Program-made: the position numbers and the translations under genes | DNA from: Apostichopus japonicus | Lineage: Eukaryota; Echinodermata; Holothuroidea; Aspidochirotida; Stichopodidae | Direction of reading: 5' to 3' | Assembly (NCBI RefSeq): GCF_037975245.1 | Contig: NC_092564.1 | Coordinates: 14,759,984-14,823,983, forward strand | Length of the DNA: 64,000 bases | The notes under the pieces: model-generated | What the model was told of the DNA's origin: nothing | The model's database searches: none | The model's input: only the letters and a program-made list of their open reading frames with translations | In this document: positions 10,928 to 22,630 of the stretch, one piece after another | How positions within the stretch are numbered: the stretch's first letter is position 1 | Layout of the letters: each line of letters opens with the position of its first letter

Positions 10928-11451
10928 CTGTTGAGAGAAAGGGCAGAAGAACTCTTCAATATCCTAACACCAATTCATCACCTCTGGTCCTCAATGTTAA
11001 CGTCACCAGATGTACAATGATCAAAGGCTGTCGATTCATAAACAGTTTGTGTAAAGAGTATGGGATGTGTCTACTGGGAGACATACGATCATTTTTGTCT
11101 CATATCAACGACTGTTCTCATATGTACAGAACCTGCTATACAACTTTGTATTTGTATAGTGATTTGCTAATTTTACATCACATGCTTTGTAATGCGGTAT
11201 CTGATACATTATTCTCCGTCATGTAACTAGGAAAACAAAACTTTGCCTTCTCAGTCCATTCATCATTCTCATCGTGATATATCTACTTATGTTTTATTCC
11301 AAATTCAGTGTAAAACAAATCAAGCTTTAGACAAAAAAGGACTTTTAGAAAAGTATTTTTGAATATTTTTTTTTTCTGAAATGCACTCTGACCATTTTAT
11401 GAAATGAAAAGCAGATACATATAAATGGACAAAATGAGAAGAAATCCATAC
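10928..11451 (-). other. Intron between FN1 and FN2
   Basis: This 524-bp intron is AT-rich with no feature seen. Confidence -1.
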
Positions 11452-11600
11452 CTGCTTCTTCCGTTGTGAAGACGATTGGATTAGAATTTTCTCCAGGACC
11501 ATTGTCATTTATAGCCAGGACCTTAAGTCGATACTGGGTATCCGGCCTCAAGTCACGGATGAGCTTTGAGGTCTCTTGGGAAACGGATATGATCCTTGTC
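11452..11600 (-). CDS. neo1/dcc: Exon: FN1, second half
   Basis: This 149-bp exon starts in phase 2 (acceptor TCTGTTTCAG|GACAAG) and ends in phase 1 (donor GCAG|GTATGG). It encodes the E-G strands of FN1: SKLIRDLRPDTQYRLKVLAI and NDNGPGENSNPIVFTTEEAG. DCC FN1 has [20 protein letters not shown] followed by GESS at the same place. The tyrosine corner and GPGE turn are intact. The upstream half lies in the exon at 12304-12577. Confidence -1.
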
Positions 11601-12303
11601 CTGAAACAGATGTCACAATTACCAAAGAATCTTCATACATGTACTGAAAGAGGCATGGATGCGCCTAACCTAGATATATTAGCTGCAAAAATTTTCCTAA
11701 AAACATTCCTTTCTTTTTCAAGCCAGTTTTTGGTCTGTTCATGTTTCCATAAACCCAACTATATATTCAAGCAATAACCTTCTCACATACTTCTTTGTAG
11801 CTCTCCAGGCATCCTATACCAAATAAAAGGGGCAAGTCAAAGGGGTCAGTACTTCTTTCTCTGCAGGTTCTGTCATCCTCAGATTATTATGGCATTATAA
11901 GGTCAAGTTGGGCTAACCTTTGACCTGATGTTGTGTAAATTTTAATAACTAAACCAAACTATTAATGTCCCCTTACCTTTTTCATAAATGGAAGGGAATT
12001 CTCAAATCCTACAAAATTGTATCAGATACTGCAAAAAAATTTTTTTTTTAAGTCTAATTTTTTATTTGTGTCACATGTTAGGCGTTTTTCTATAAATATA
12101 TTCCACCGCCCAACCCCCCCCACCCCCCTCCCAAATCCTACCCATTGGTACACAAAGTCATTTTTTGTTGATGTTTGTTCCACCACCTCCCAATCAAAAT
12201 TCCTACCTTCTTCAGGTTACTAGGGAGCAGTAGTAGAATTGAGCCTTGAGATATTTATATATATATTATAGTCTGCAGAGAAAAGATATAATTCACTGGA
12301 TAC
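11601..12303 (-). other. Intron splitting FN1
   Basis: This 703-bp intron contains a C-rich stretch (12109-12136) and poly-T tracts. No element was recognised. Confidence -1.
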
Positions 12304-12577
12304 CTTATACTTGGGTCGTTGACAGCTTCAAGGGATACCCTGTACCGAACGAACTCTCCGTTGGTTGTCTGGGGCGGGTCCCAGCTGGCAAAGGCAGTTC
12401 TGGAACTGATCCTGGATACAGTGGCCCTGAGTGGCATGGTAGGCACCGGACCAGAGGGTGGATCTATAGGAAAGGAAATTGGAGCTGGACTGGTGGTGGT
12501 CTGCAAAGTCGTACTAGGAGTCCGAGTCGTAGGGGTGCTAGCGGGTGGAAGAGTGGGTAACACAGGAAGAGGCTCCC
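12304..12577 (-). CDS. neo1/dcc: Exon: Thr/Pro-rich linker and FN1, first half
   Basis: This 274-bp exon starts in phase 1 (acceptor GCTGATCAG|GGG) and ends in phase 2 (donor ATAAG|GTATCC). Its first 40 or so codons are a low-complexity linker rich in Pro, Thr and Ser (for example PASTPTTRTPSTTLQTTTSP), likely O-glycosylated. Then FN1 starts: VPTMPLRATVSRISSRT, the Trp strand AFASWDPPQT, NGEFVRYRVSLEAVND. In DCC the Ig4-FN1 junction also has a proline-bearing spacer but a shorter one, with no run of this kind. The acceptor has a weak pyrimidine tract, yet frame and domain continuity support it on both sides. Confidence -1.
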
Positions 12578-13848
12578 CTGATCAGCATGCAAAGTAGTAA
12601 AGGCAACAACAAAAAGACATGCAAAACAAAAAGAGAGAACCAACACAAAATGACATGCAAAAAATAATATATATGAGAAATTAAAAACAATTGAAAATGA
12701 CGTGCAAATTAAAATATAAGTATGAGAAATTAAAAACAACTGAAAATGACATGCAAAACTATACCACAATAAATTAAATGAAAAGACATGCAGATAATAA
12801 GAAGATTGTGAAAAGAGACAAACTACATTATTAATAATACATAGAAACTGGTAGAAGAAGGATATGGTCAACTATGAGTGATGCCATAATTCATAGACAT
12901 TTAATCTGCCAAACAATTAAGCTAAAAATACAAACAAAGAAACTTCCACTCTCTTTAAACCAATTTCCTTCCTGTTTTAACGGGATGAATGATTTTACTG
13001 CACAATTACTTCAACCGACAAAGCACCATTCATAGAACATCAAGCAATCCCAAGCAATCCCCTTTCCAAGCGAATTCATTTCACGTAATTACCACTTACG
13101 ATTTATACCGTTACATAAGAAATGCACCAGTGGATGCGGAACTCACTGCAGGCTAACATTATTTAAAGAAGCTTTCAGTTAGATTGGTTTCTTTTCCTTT
13201 CCTTTTTTCTTTATTTGGATTTTGGATTTTTGTCTAGAACAATATGAAACCTCCGTCTCTTGCCAAACAGAAACGAAATACAAGCTAAATTCCGAAGACG
13301 TAATTTTATCGCATATCTCCAGTATTGTTTCCAGTTTCTTTGCATTTCAATGTGAAGGGGAAGATTCATTATGAGCTTTGCCGATATCAGTCGAAGAAAT
13401 CGAGTGATATACTAGAGATAGCTCACGCTGTCTCTCTCTTTAGTCTTCTGGAAAAGATTCGCTTAAATCTTTTGAGATATTAGTTTAGGTTATTATCCAA
13501 ATTAACTCTTGCAACATTGAACAACATGAAGCTAGTGGGATGTGACTTCTATAAATAGATTTGTGTTAATACCTATATATAGCCATATATATTAATGACT
13601 GATCACACACACATATATTGCAACTTCTAGGACTCAAGTAATAGTTAGATACACAGCTATTCACTGGTGTCGTTGGGTTGAACAAGAAAAAAACAATTTT
13701 TGCAATAAAGTTCAATTCTTTGAGATATTGATTTTGGTCTATCACTTATATCAGGACAAAGAATAAGAATTTCCGTTGAAAACTCAGTTTTGGTAACTTG
13801 GAATGTATGCATGACCTCTGTGTTGCATGTTTATATCATATAGTTTGT

Positions 13849-13940
13849 ACCATAGTTTGTGCTATGGCCAATAGTGCATTCTCACCAACGGCTATTACTA
13901 CCATAGCTTGTGCTATGGTCAATAGTGCATTCTCACCAAC
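13849..13940. repeat. Two-unit tandem repeat with internal palindromes, period 51 bp
   Basis: The unit starting ACCATAGTTTGTGCTATGG and ending TGCATTCTCACCAAC occurs twice, starting at 13849 and 13900, with two or three mismatches. Each unit contains the inverted repeat CCATAG/CTATGG around a 6-7 base loop. Confidence -1.
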
Positions 13941-15099
13941 AAAAGTACATTCCTCATAATGTGAAGCCAGTAATGCGTACTATAATGATATCGGCATCAC
14001 TGCGCATTGCCTGATGTTACTCTCCAAGATATTTCTACATGTCGTTCAATCATGCTAACTATTCATGCATGGCATACATAACATAATAAGGTACAATTTA
14101 CTGTGGCTACTTGTATATTTCTACACAAGAATCTACACATTATAAGCCAGAACCGTCATTTTTGAAGTTTTCTAAAGATAATAAGCCATCAAAGTTACAA
14201 ATAACCAAGATATTAAGAACTAGAAATTTACCCCAGTGTTTCCATAAATATTTCCAACCAGCCAACCTAATACAAATATTCAGAATGGCTTTTGCTTGGT
14301 TAACATATTCACTAAAATCTACATCCATTTTGGGTTCATCCAACTAATAAACATCCAAATATTTATCTAAAAGAGTTAAGTTAGAATTATTTGACTAGCA
14401 CTACAGAAACATAACTCAAGAAATAACAGGGTCCCATGAAGAGCGGACTAAGATTTGAGCCTGTAGTGGACTACACGACTGATCAAAGCCCGACTGTTGC
14501 TACGAGGAAGTTCCTGCAGACATGAAGTCTGCGGGATGGGGGGGGGGGGTTGGGGGTGGGGGTTCAGAACTAAAACTGTGCAGTTTTCACAAATATAACC
14601 AATCACAGGGTTAACAAATTCGCCTGTGACCTAAACGAGCTTGGTTGGTTAACAGCAAATAGTGGTGTGCACTGATCAGTCGGTCAGTGAAAATTAAGTA
14701 AAGTCTACTAGCTAACACAGAATTGAGAAACTAAAGAAACAATCCAGTCGGTCAGTCTTCACGATGAAAGATTTTCCACCCAACTGTTGTTGAGTTGATT
14801 CGGTTTGCTATCAGTCGTATAGTGAGAAGCGGGCTTTACATTTATGGCAGAGTCAAATTTCTGTGGTGTTAGATACTATAACCAACTAACCCCCTTCAAA
14901 GAATACCCCTTACTCAAAACTAAGGAATGAATCTGCCCACCCCTATACCAGATACCCCATTTTTCTTGTTAATACTTAAGGGTGAATACTTATACTTGTA
15001 TTAAACAACTTTTTCTAAGAATGAAGTTTCTGCAGTACCACCACCCCAGTTTATGAAAATTGACAAAGTTTTAAAAATTAATGATAAACTTTTTATTTT

Positions 15100-15180
15100 A
15101 ATATATATAAAATATATATATATATATAAAATATATATAAAATATTATATATAAACTTTTTATTTTATATATAGTATGCA
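15100..15180. repeat. AT-rich microsatellite
   Basis: TATATA runs alternate with TATAAAA segments. It is simple sequence inside the Ig4-FN1 intron. Confidence -1.
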
Positions 15181-15964
15181 AAGAAAAGTGGGTAACACAA
15201 TGTCACAGAGGACTGAAACAGGTGATCAATCAAAAATTAAACTCTCCTTATCCAGGAGAGAAGACAGAAATGACTTAAAATACAAAGTGAATAAGACAAG
15301 TGTTGCTCTCCAATGAAATCAGATGAAACATGCAGAACTTCAAAAGAAACGAAGATGAAAATATGGAACAAAATAGTATAAGGATGCAAAATATTGAACC
15401 AAAGAACACCAAAAGCTGATCGATAACGAAAGGGGAAGATGGAACCACTCCAAGGACAACTGAAAGGTCTGGAACAAACGGGTATTATTCATCTATTAGC
15501 CTATTGTTTATGTTTCTAGGGTGACTAACTATTGACCAGAAATCAAACTGACATACACATACATGTGTCACACGCACAACATACACTGAGTGTCTCCTGG
15601 TACATGTAGGGCACATGACAATGGTACTGTTTGGTTGCTTCCTTACTACTAACAAACAACTCAGCTAACAGTTTCATAGCATAGTTCTTGACCATAATTT
15701 CAGATTCCACAATTTTGGAACAGATCTATGTAAACAGAATATTCGATGGATTTGCTTTCGGCTATACATATTTGTCTCCAACTCTTCCTTCAAGCCACAT
15801 TCACAAGAATAAACACAGTCTAAATTTCCACACTCAGCTTAGTTTAGGGGACCACATTGGCTTATTGGAAAACCCTTATTGGCAAGACTTCTCTGCCTTC
15901 TTTTTTATTAAGGGGGGAGGTGGGGTTGGAGGTGGGGGAGGGGTTTGACCAATTTTGTTCTCAC

Positions 15965-16240
15965 CTGGACCAACTACAATCAACTGCATGGATCTTTGAA
16001 CATTGCCTAATGTGTTGGTTGCTATGCACTGATAGAAGCCCGAGTCACTGATCAAGGAACTGCTGATACTCAAACTCTGTCCTTGGACAATCTGAAAGTC
16101 GTTCCCGATGTTGATGGGATCACCATCCTTGTGCCAGACCACCTCTGGATTAGGGATACCGTAGGTCTTACACGGTAAGATGGCGATGTCTCCCTCCCTG
16201 ACCGCTACGTTTTCGGGCAGTACAGTAAAGGATGGAGGAA
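15965..16240 (-). CDS. neo1/dcc: Exon: Ig4, complete domain
   Basis: This 276-bp exon, phase 1 to 1, has acceptor TGCTTTGTAG|TT and donor CCAG|GTGAGAAC. It encodes one I-set Ig domain: VPPSFTVLPENVAVREGD, the B-strand Cys in AILPCKTYG, the Trp in VVWHKDGDP, FQIVQGQSLSI, and the F-strand Cys in SGFYQCIATNTLGN, ending LIVVGPG. DCC Ig4 reads FQIVGGSNLRI and GFYQCVAENEAGN at the same points. This is one of the clearest family matches in the window. The disulfide pair is intact, unlike Ig3. In DCC the four Ig domains pack into a horseshoe. Confidence -1.
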
Positions 16241-16429
16241 CTACAAAGCAAAATAGAATTAATCAAAGTTAATAAATGATCAAAAATGCATATTTACCAT
16301 TTACTCATGTATATTTCATTACAATCTTCATCTGGAGATCTTGAAAAAACTATTTTCTGTTCAGCAAATTTGAACATTTGGATTCTGTCAATGACAAACC
16401 ACACTGGAACATATGATAAATATATGTTT

Positions 16430-16675
16430 ATTTTCTTCTGTTGATCCATTTCTTCTTGTAGGGAGGGGGTAGGGGGGTAGGGGAACAGATTCGGGAGCAG
16501 TGCACCGATGCATCTGAGGTACTTGGAGGCACCGCCAGGTTGTGTAGCTGATTTCTTTTCTGATCGCGGCTTGATGCTACTTTCATCCGAGGCACCGTAT
16601 GCAACGCTTGTTTCAAGGCATCAGGATTGATGGCTGGATCATTGATAAAGTGGTAAATTAGGCTCCATTCCAACC
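16430..16675 (-). other. Coding-like ORF, possible alternative terminal exon
   Basis: Following a strong pyrimidine tract and an acceptor (CCTCCCCCAG|GG) at 16676/16675, an open frame of about 80 codons runs to a TAA. Phase 1 entry after the Ig3 exon would be in frame. The text looks coding at first (GLEWSLIYHFINDPAINP, then DALKQALHTVPRM) and later becomes Pro-rich from the G-rich tract. No good donor follows, and AATAAA overlaps the stop codon. I do not recognise the protein. It could be a terminal exon making a soluble three-Ig isoform, or a relic of a mobile element. Confidence -1.
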
Positions 16676-17771
16676 CTGGGGGAGGGAGGAGGCACACCCA
16701 TGGGGGATGGGGGAGGGAGGAATGTGGATATAACAGAGAAGAGATTGCCATGCAGCAGTCCAAAAGTTAAAGGCATGTGAGTCATGCAAAGAGGTCACAC
16801 TGATAAGTGTATGGCCAGTGTTTTATTTATCATAAGATGGTGGGAACATGTCTTGTGTTTTAGGGCGTTCTTTATTCATTAATTTTTTGTTTTCCTTCAA
16901 ATGGCAGTTTCATTTTTGATATAAGATTTTTCAATTTTTTTAAATTATTTAACATTATTTAACATGATTTGTTTGCCCACATTTTTTAACAACTTATTCG
17001 AGGAATGCAAGTATTGGCCTTAACTTAGAAAGAAAAGTATCGAAGGAATGAAAAAAAAAGTTTTGTATGATCCCAATTTTATTGATGTTCAACCTTCTAT
17101 GTCTGCAATTTGTGCCTGTCTTAATATCTACAATCTACTGTTAGATAATGCCCAGCGATGAACTGAGTGCAGAAACTGAGTGGAAAGCTTCTGCCTTTAA
17201 TGAGAAAGAATTACAAGCACTAGCAGGATGATGACACGCTGACTAGACGAGAGAAATTTCCATCACGCCGTTTAAATCTCTTATCATCAAGTCGACTACA
17301 ATAGTAGCCATATCTCTTTTTTACATATTTTCTGTATTTCGTCTGACCTACCGGATATCCATTCTCCCCCCAAAAAACGGAGAAAATTATGATTAATAAG
17401 CCACGAATGAAATGATAAATAAGTGATAAATTAAGTTAGACGAGTGTAATGCGTTCAACAACCTGTTTCTCCCTCTGAAGTCGCCAGTCAAACGAGAGAG
17501 TAGCCAGTTTTAACACCCTACTGGTTCATTAGTCCGCACAACTGTCTGCGGAATGCCACAACTGGAGACGCAAAGTATCAAACAATCCAACACAGGCCTT
17601 CTTTTTTCACGCACAGAAACTGACAATTGGGTGAAAATGGTGTCGCTACGAGAATTACGTCGGAGAATATAATAATACGGAGGAAAAATAAAGAGACAAA
17701 CGCCGAAGCAAAGTACCGATATGCAACTGTTTTTTCTTTTCGTGATGTATGTAGATGAGAAGTATCAAATT

Positions 17772-17791
17772 CAGAGAGAGAGAGAGAGAGG
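17772..17791. repeat. GA microsatellite
   Basis: A pure AG dinucleotide run of about 20 bp inside the Ig3-Ig4 intron. Confidence -1.
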
Positions 17792-18070
17792 ACTCTTCTA
17801 TTAAACTTTTTCAACAACTGTTTCTTTTTTTTGGGGGGGGGGGGGAGGAGGAGAGTTTAGAGCAACTGATGTTTGGTATGAAGGACTCAGGAAAATTCAA
17901 GATCATATTATGAAACGTTTTATGGAGGAAGCCTAAGATACTAGAATATCTATGAAAGATGACAAATACTGGTTATTTTAAAAACCAATACTGGTTATTA
18001 AAATAAACAAAATATTTCTTGAATCTAGACAAAAGCAAATACAATGAGTTAGTTCCAATAACAAGTAATA

Positions 18071-18176
18071 GTAGGGGGTATGGGAGGGGGGAAGGGTGAG
18101 GGGAGGGGGAAGGGGATGGGTAAGGGGAGGGGGAAGGGGAGGGCAAGGGAGGGTAAGGTGGAGGGGAAGTGGATCA
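18071..18176. repeat. G/A-rich low-complexity tract
   Basis: Many runs of three to six G separated by one to three A or T give high G-quadruplex potential on the plus strand (the non-transcribed template side for this gene). Confidence -1.
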
Positions 18177-21100
18177 ATAGGGTGTGAAATTAATTTATCC
18201 ACAGAAGAAAAATTGGCATTGTGCTGACTACTTAAAAATCAAGTTACACAATTATTAAGCAAACATTTTTATTTTGTATCACATTTCAAGGACAAACAAC
18301 AAGATTATCATAGAATAGGAAAGATTTTGAAGGAATGTCAGATTGGTGACATATCACAGGTGACAAACTGTAACCCACCTTCTGGAGTAAGAGGTGGGAT
18401 GAGGGTGGGGATGGGGGTGGGGATGGGGGAGAGGAAGGTGGTTCACCTAGCACAAATATGTCACCATCAAATATCCATATCTGGGATTAGCAATGAGATA
18501 TTGATATGGTATTTTCACATCTAGTCATGTAGAATTTTATTATTAAACTCTCTGTGATTGTCACATAGTCTGCCTTTGGAATTTTCCATTTAAGGTTACA
18601 ACGTTCCTCTAAAAAACAGTATCCAAATTCAAAACGAAAAAGACAAAAAAAAAGGAGAAATCTAGATGCTTGATAAAAAAGATCGTGGGCCCCCATAAAC
18701 AGTCTCGATTCAGCCCAAAGGCCAGCCATTACGGCTTAATTGTTTCAAGCTTTGGTGAAACCAAGCCTCCCATTATCAGTTAAGGATGGATCCAAGGATA
18801 GCTACACGCGTGTCAAGAAAATAAATACCTCAAAGCTGGGAGAGAACAAATTTTAATTTGACAAGTTTTGACAAGTAAGGATACGCTTGCATGTCTATGC
18901 ATGCATAGTTTCGCCGAAAATTAGAAATGTTATAGAAACACAACCTTGGAACGAGAGGAATGGTTTTCAAGGCTCTACATAGTATCAAACTAAATTTTGT
19001 ACCTCAGACTAAATTTAAACTTTCATACCAAATTAAAACCCTCCCTCAACCCCAACCCCCCCCCCCTCTCCTATACATCCCTATAAACCCCTCTCCTCCT
19101 TGAACCGTAATCATTTCTGTGTGGTTGATTGTCCATCTCAAGCTGTCTTCAACATAAACTGAATTATTCCTCATCCCCACTGTACCCCCCCCCCCTCAGT
19201 GCAGCTAACTGCTATTTATTGTATCGAACATAGATTCCATCACAACACTCACTTTCAACTAGTACCACTCGACCGTCGATAGAAAAGATTCCAAGCCAAA
19301 ACATGCTCATTTAAAACTGTGAGCATGTAAAGTATACAGTGCCTCAAATTATACCGACTTTCTCAGACCGAGCGACACTTGAGGACAACTTGGCGGTGAT
19401 AATGCTCGGAGGGAAAACATATTCTTCCTTCTGCTACGATACATCTCGCAGCTAATTGCCGGCTCTCCCCCTCAGCTGCTGGAGACTGAGAATCTTAGCA
19501 GATGTCCCTGGATTCGAGATGACCTACTCTCAGGCCGAGCAGCTCTCAGAGCAATTTGCATCATCATGGACTGAATTTTTAACAAGTACCTACTTAGACA
19601 TGTAAGTTACTGATAGCTATCCATTTACATGCATACTGACATACATGACCTCCACTCCTTGACTCTTGGCTCCTGGACTTGACGACGAAGAACAAAGAAA
19701 GCCAAAAAAAAAAGGGGAAAAAAAAAATCACAAAGTGTTTGGGAATCAGTCCATCCCCGCGGTTGGTTGAAATCTTGCAATGATCCGCTATGATCTATCT
19801 AAATTCAGTGTCTCGGAAAAACTGACATCAAAACGGTCAAATCAAAAAGAAAAGAAAAAAAGAACAGAACTTTTGACTTTAGACTGGGTGTGAGATACAT
19901 CCCATGTAGACCGATCAATATGCTATAGAACGAGGAAGGGCATATCACTGGTTTTGTGAGCAACTATGAAATCGTGATTCGTAGGAGAGATGCATCACGT
20001 TTTGAGAAATATAAAACTTCCCCAAAAGAAAGCCACTATGTTATTTTTGATCAGGATTGGATGAATGTACCATACAGTCACACTACAGATTACAAGAAAA
20101 AACAGGGAAAAAAATGCAAGCACCACAACATGTCTGACAAGTGCAGTGTTGTTAACCAATTTTATGATTGTATCAGAGAAATATTCCAATTGAAGATCCA
20201 GTTCTTTAATTTATGGGATGGGTATGCTCGATACCTCTTAACACCCATCTCGTGTGTCAGCTGGTTTTCCTAGGTAGTGGAAGGTTCAAATTGAAAACAG
20301 CTATGATCATCATTTTGAGGCATATCGAAGAGTCGGTATAAGATGAGCGCTTTCGAGATTCCAAGAAATACCTCGACAGTGGGAACGAGGATGGATAATA
20401 TATCTGCAAATATTTAGTTTGACAATATGAACTAATTTTTTTTCTTATTATTATTAATATAATTTATAAAACATGTGCAATGTTGTGTCTAAAATTGGTA
20501 TGCATTTTTTTTATGACACTTTCGAGTCTATGTTGCAAAGATGCCCTGAAGGGAGGGATACAAGTAGAGGAGGATCTCTATATTTTTCGTTTTTTTTTCT
20601 TTCTTAAGAAAAGAAAAAACAATGCAAAATTTACCTCGCCTACATGTTACACACCCAGACACCATGAAACAAAGCAAAATTGTGCCATCCACAAAGTCAT
20701 AAAAAGCTCGGTTGAAGAAGGCAACTTTCAGGAGTGGATATGCCTTATCACAGTCCCAACCTTGTCCCCTGCAGACATTTTTGGAAACATTGTTACTTTC
20801 AGAATAAACTACAGCATTTATGACCTGTTCAAGTTTTGCCACATTTAAATTTAGCGAACGACCAACTTCTGTACAGGTTGCCTGTCATCTCAGTTTCGTA
20901 TCTGATATTTCAGTCACTCTTGATTTACGCTGTCCTGCAAATTCACTTCGTGAGATCCGAAGAATTTTAGTACCCAGCTTTCCCGATATGACAGATTACT
21001 TCTCGTAACTCTCCCCCACTTGAATCTAAACACCAGTCACTCGTGATTGTACAAAATACGTGTCTCACTCTGTGCGGGCAGAGTCCATCGTTTGAACAAT

Positions 21101-21834
21101 GTCCTTTTCTTTTCTTCTGTTTTCATTCCACATACTGTTGAGATGCCGTATCATGTACATATATATTCCAGAATTGCCGATAGTTTTTATTTATTTTCCA
21201 GCTTTCATAGAATGACAAAGTTGAAGCATGAAATTAGTTCGATAGACACATACAAAATCAATTCCTTCCATCTCTGCTTACTTGCTATAATGCAAAGAGG
21301 CAAAGGATATCTCCCCTCTTTGCAGTGGTTGAGTATGTTTGCCCTTTTCATAACAGCTTTCTTTCTTGCTGTTACAAGAAGAGAGACGATTTGTTAAGTG
21401 GAGGGTAACTAAATTAGAGAAGGAATAATCAAATCTCCTTGGCGAGTGTTTACTCAAGGGAGATGCAAGGACATAGAGAACATCAATTTAATACGGGTAG
21501 GATCAGATGTATCCAAGAGAAGAAGAGAAAACACACCACACCGTGTAAGGAGGCCTGCGGACTCGCAAAACAACAATTAATACTACAGTGATTCTCAAGA
21601 ACACAAAACAGTCTCATCGAAGAAAGATACAAAAACAGCAGGGAAAAAAAGGAGAGAAAGTGGACAAGCAAGTTATTCATACAATTAAAAGCGTTACAGG
21701 TTTCTCTGAAAATGTATGCTTAAATTCCATCCTTCTCTGGAAATGTAAGAATCTCAATTTCAGTCTGGGGTTCTGTATACCCACAGCAGACACATAGGAA
21801 TATATATGCTATTCATTTTGTGTCTGTTGATGTG

Positions 21835-22500
21835 AGAGAGGTGTTCACATATCCAAAAATAATGTGTAGCTGCCATCCTTTGTATGCTGTTGTGGATGTC
21901 AGTCCAGTGCTCATTCAACCAAGGCTCACATCTATAGAGCTACCCAGTGTACATGGTTGTATATTTCTGTTCACTTACCCAAGGCTAACGCCCAGGTACT
22001 ATCCATTTTACATGCATGGTTGTTAAATTCAGTGAAGCGTTCACATACCCAACGCTAACACATAGGCGTACTAACCAATGTACAGTTTTTTAATACAGTG
22101 AGGTGTTCACTTCCTCTTGCTCTAGACTCACACATGGGTGCACTACCCAATTTGACATGGTTGATGATTTCAATGAGGTGTTCCTTTACCAAATGCTATG
22201 AGGTCTCCTGCTACACACATCTCATGCTTGTTGACATCCAGTGAGTTTCTCACTTACCCATGGCTAGCAGACAGGTTGTTAATTTTCAGCAAGGTGCACA
22301 TTTAACTAAGGCAAACATCTGGTGCTGACCAATGGTTGTTGATTCCAGGTAAGTGTTCACTTACCCAAGGCTCACCCAATGTACATGGTTGTATACTTCT
22401 CCCCGAAGTGTTCACATACCTAAAGTTCACATTCAGGTCGGTTATCAAGGTACTTTGTTTAGTGATTTCAGTGAAGTGCACACTTACCTAATGCTAACAC
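21835..22500 (-). repeat. Degenerate tandem array of a splice-donor-containing unit
   Basis: On the minus strand about eleven units of roughly 50-73 bp follow one another. The core is TGTTAGCCTTGGGTAAGTG, then AACACTTCACTGAAATCAAC and AACCATGTACATTGGGTAG. The first unit contains the true end and donor of the second Ig3 exon (TGTTAGCATTAG|GTAAGTG at 22488/22487). Donor-like GTAAGTG or GTATGTG sites recur near 22419, 22364, 22255, 22047 and 21977; the other units have decayed GT sites. Using any distal site would read through a TGA 11 codons after the normal junction. Confidence -1.
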
Positions 22501-22630
22501 AGAAGTTCTTGATTCAATCAAGGTCCCATCCATAGATTCTGCGACTACTTTGTAAATGGCAGTATGTATTTCTTGAAGTTCCTCAATGAACAAACTGCCC
22601 TGTCCAACAAGGGTATAATGATCACCAGGG
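22488..22630 (-). CDS. neo1/dcc: Exon: Ig3, second half
   Basis: This 143-bp exon starts in phase 2 (acceptor AATTTTTCAG|CCC) and ends in phase 1 (donor TTAG|GTAAGTG). It encodes the C'-G strands of Ig3: PGDHYTLVGQGSLFIEELQE, then HTAIYKVVAESMDGTLIES and VLALG. The F strand should read Y-x-C; here it is YKV, so the second disulfide cysteine is missing. The spacing YTLVGQGSLFI fits DCC Ig3 (YSLLGGSNLLI). The exon's last 14 or so bases belong to the first unit of the tandem array that fills the start of the next intron. Confidence -1.

Larger units (their letters stand above)
12578..15964 (-). other. Intron between Ig4 and FN1
   Basis: This 3387-bp intron carries repeated ATGACATGCAAAA-like short motifs near the 5' splice side of FN1 (12615-12795), a 51-bp duplication (13849-13940), a G-rich tract (14537-14562) and an AT microsatellite (15100-15180). 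No exon was seen. Confidence -1.
16241..22487 (-). other. Intron between Ig3 and Ig4
   Basis: This 6247-bp intron holds, from its 5' side: the donor-like tandem array (21835-22500), a CpG-containing non-repetitive stretch (about 19370-19560), G/A-rich tracts (18071-18176, 18392-18440), a GA microsatellite (17772-17791), a 13-base G run (17833-17845) and a coding-like ORF (16430-16675). Nothing else was recognised in 18440-21800. Confidence -1.
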
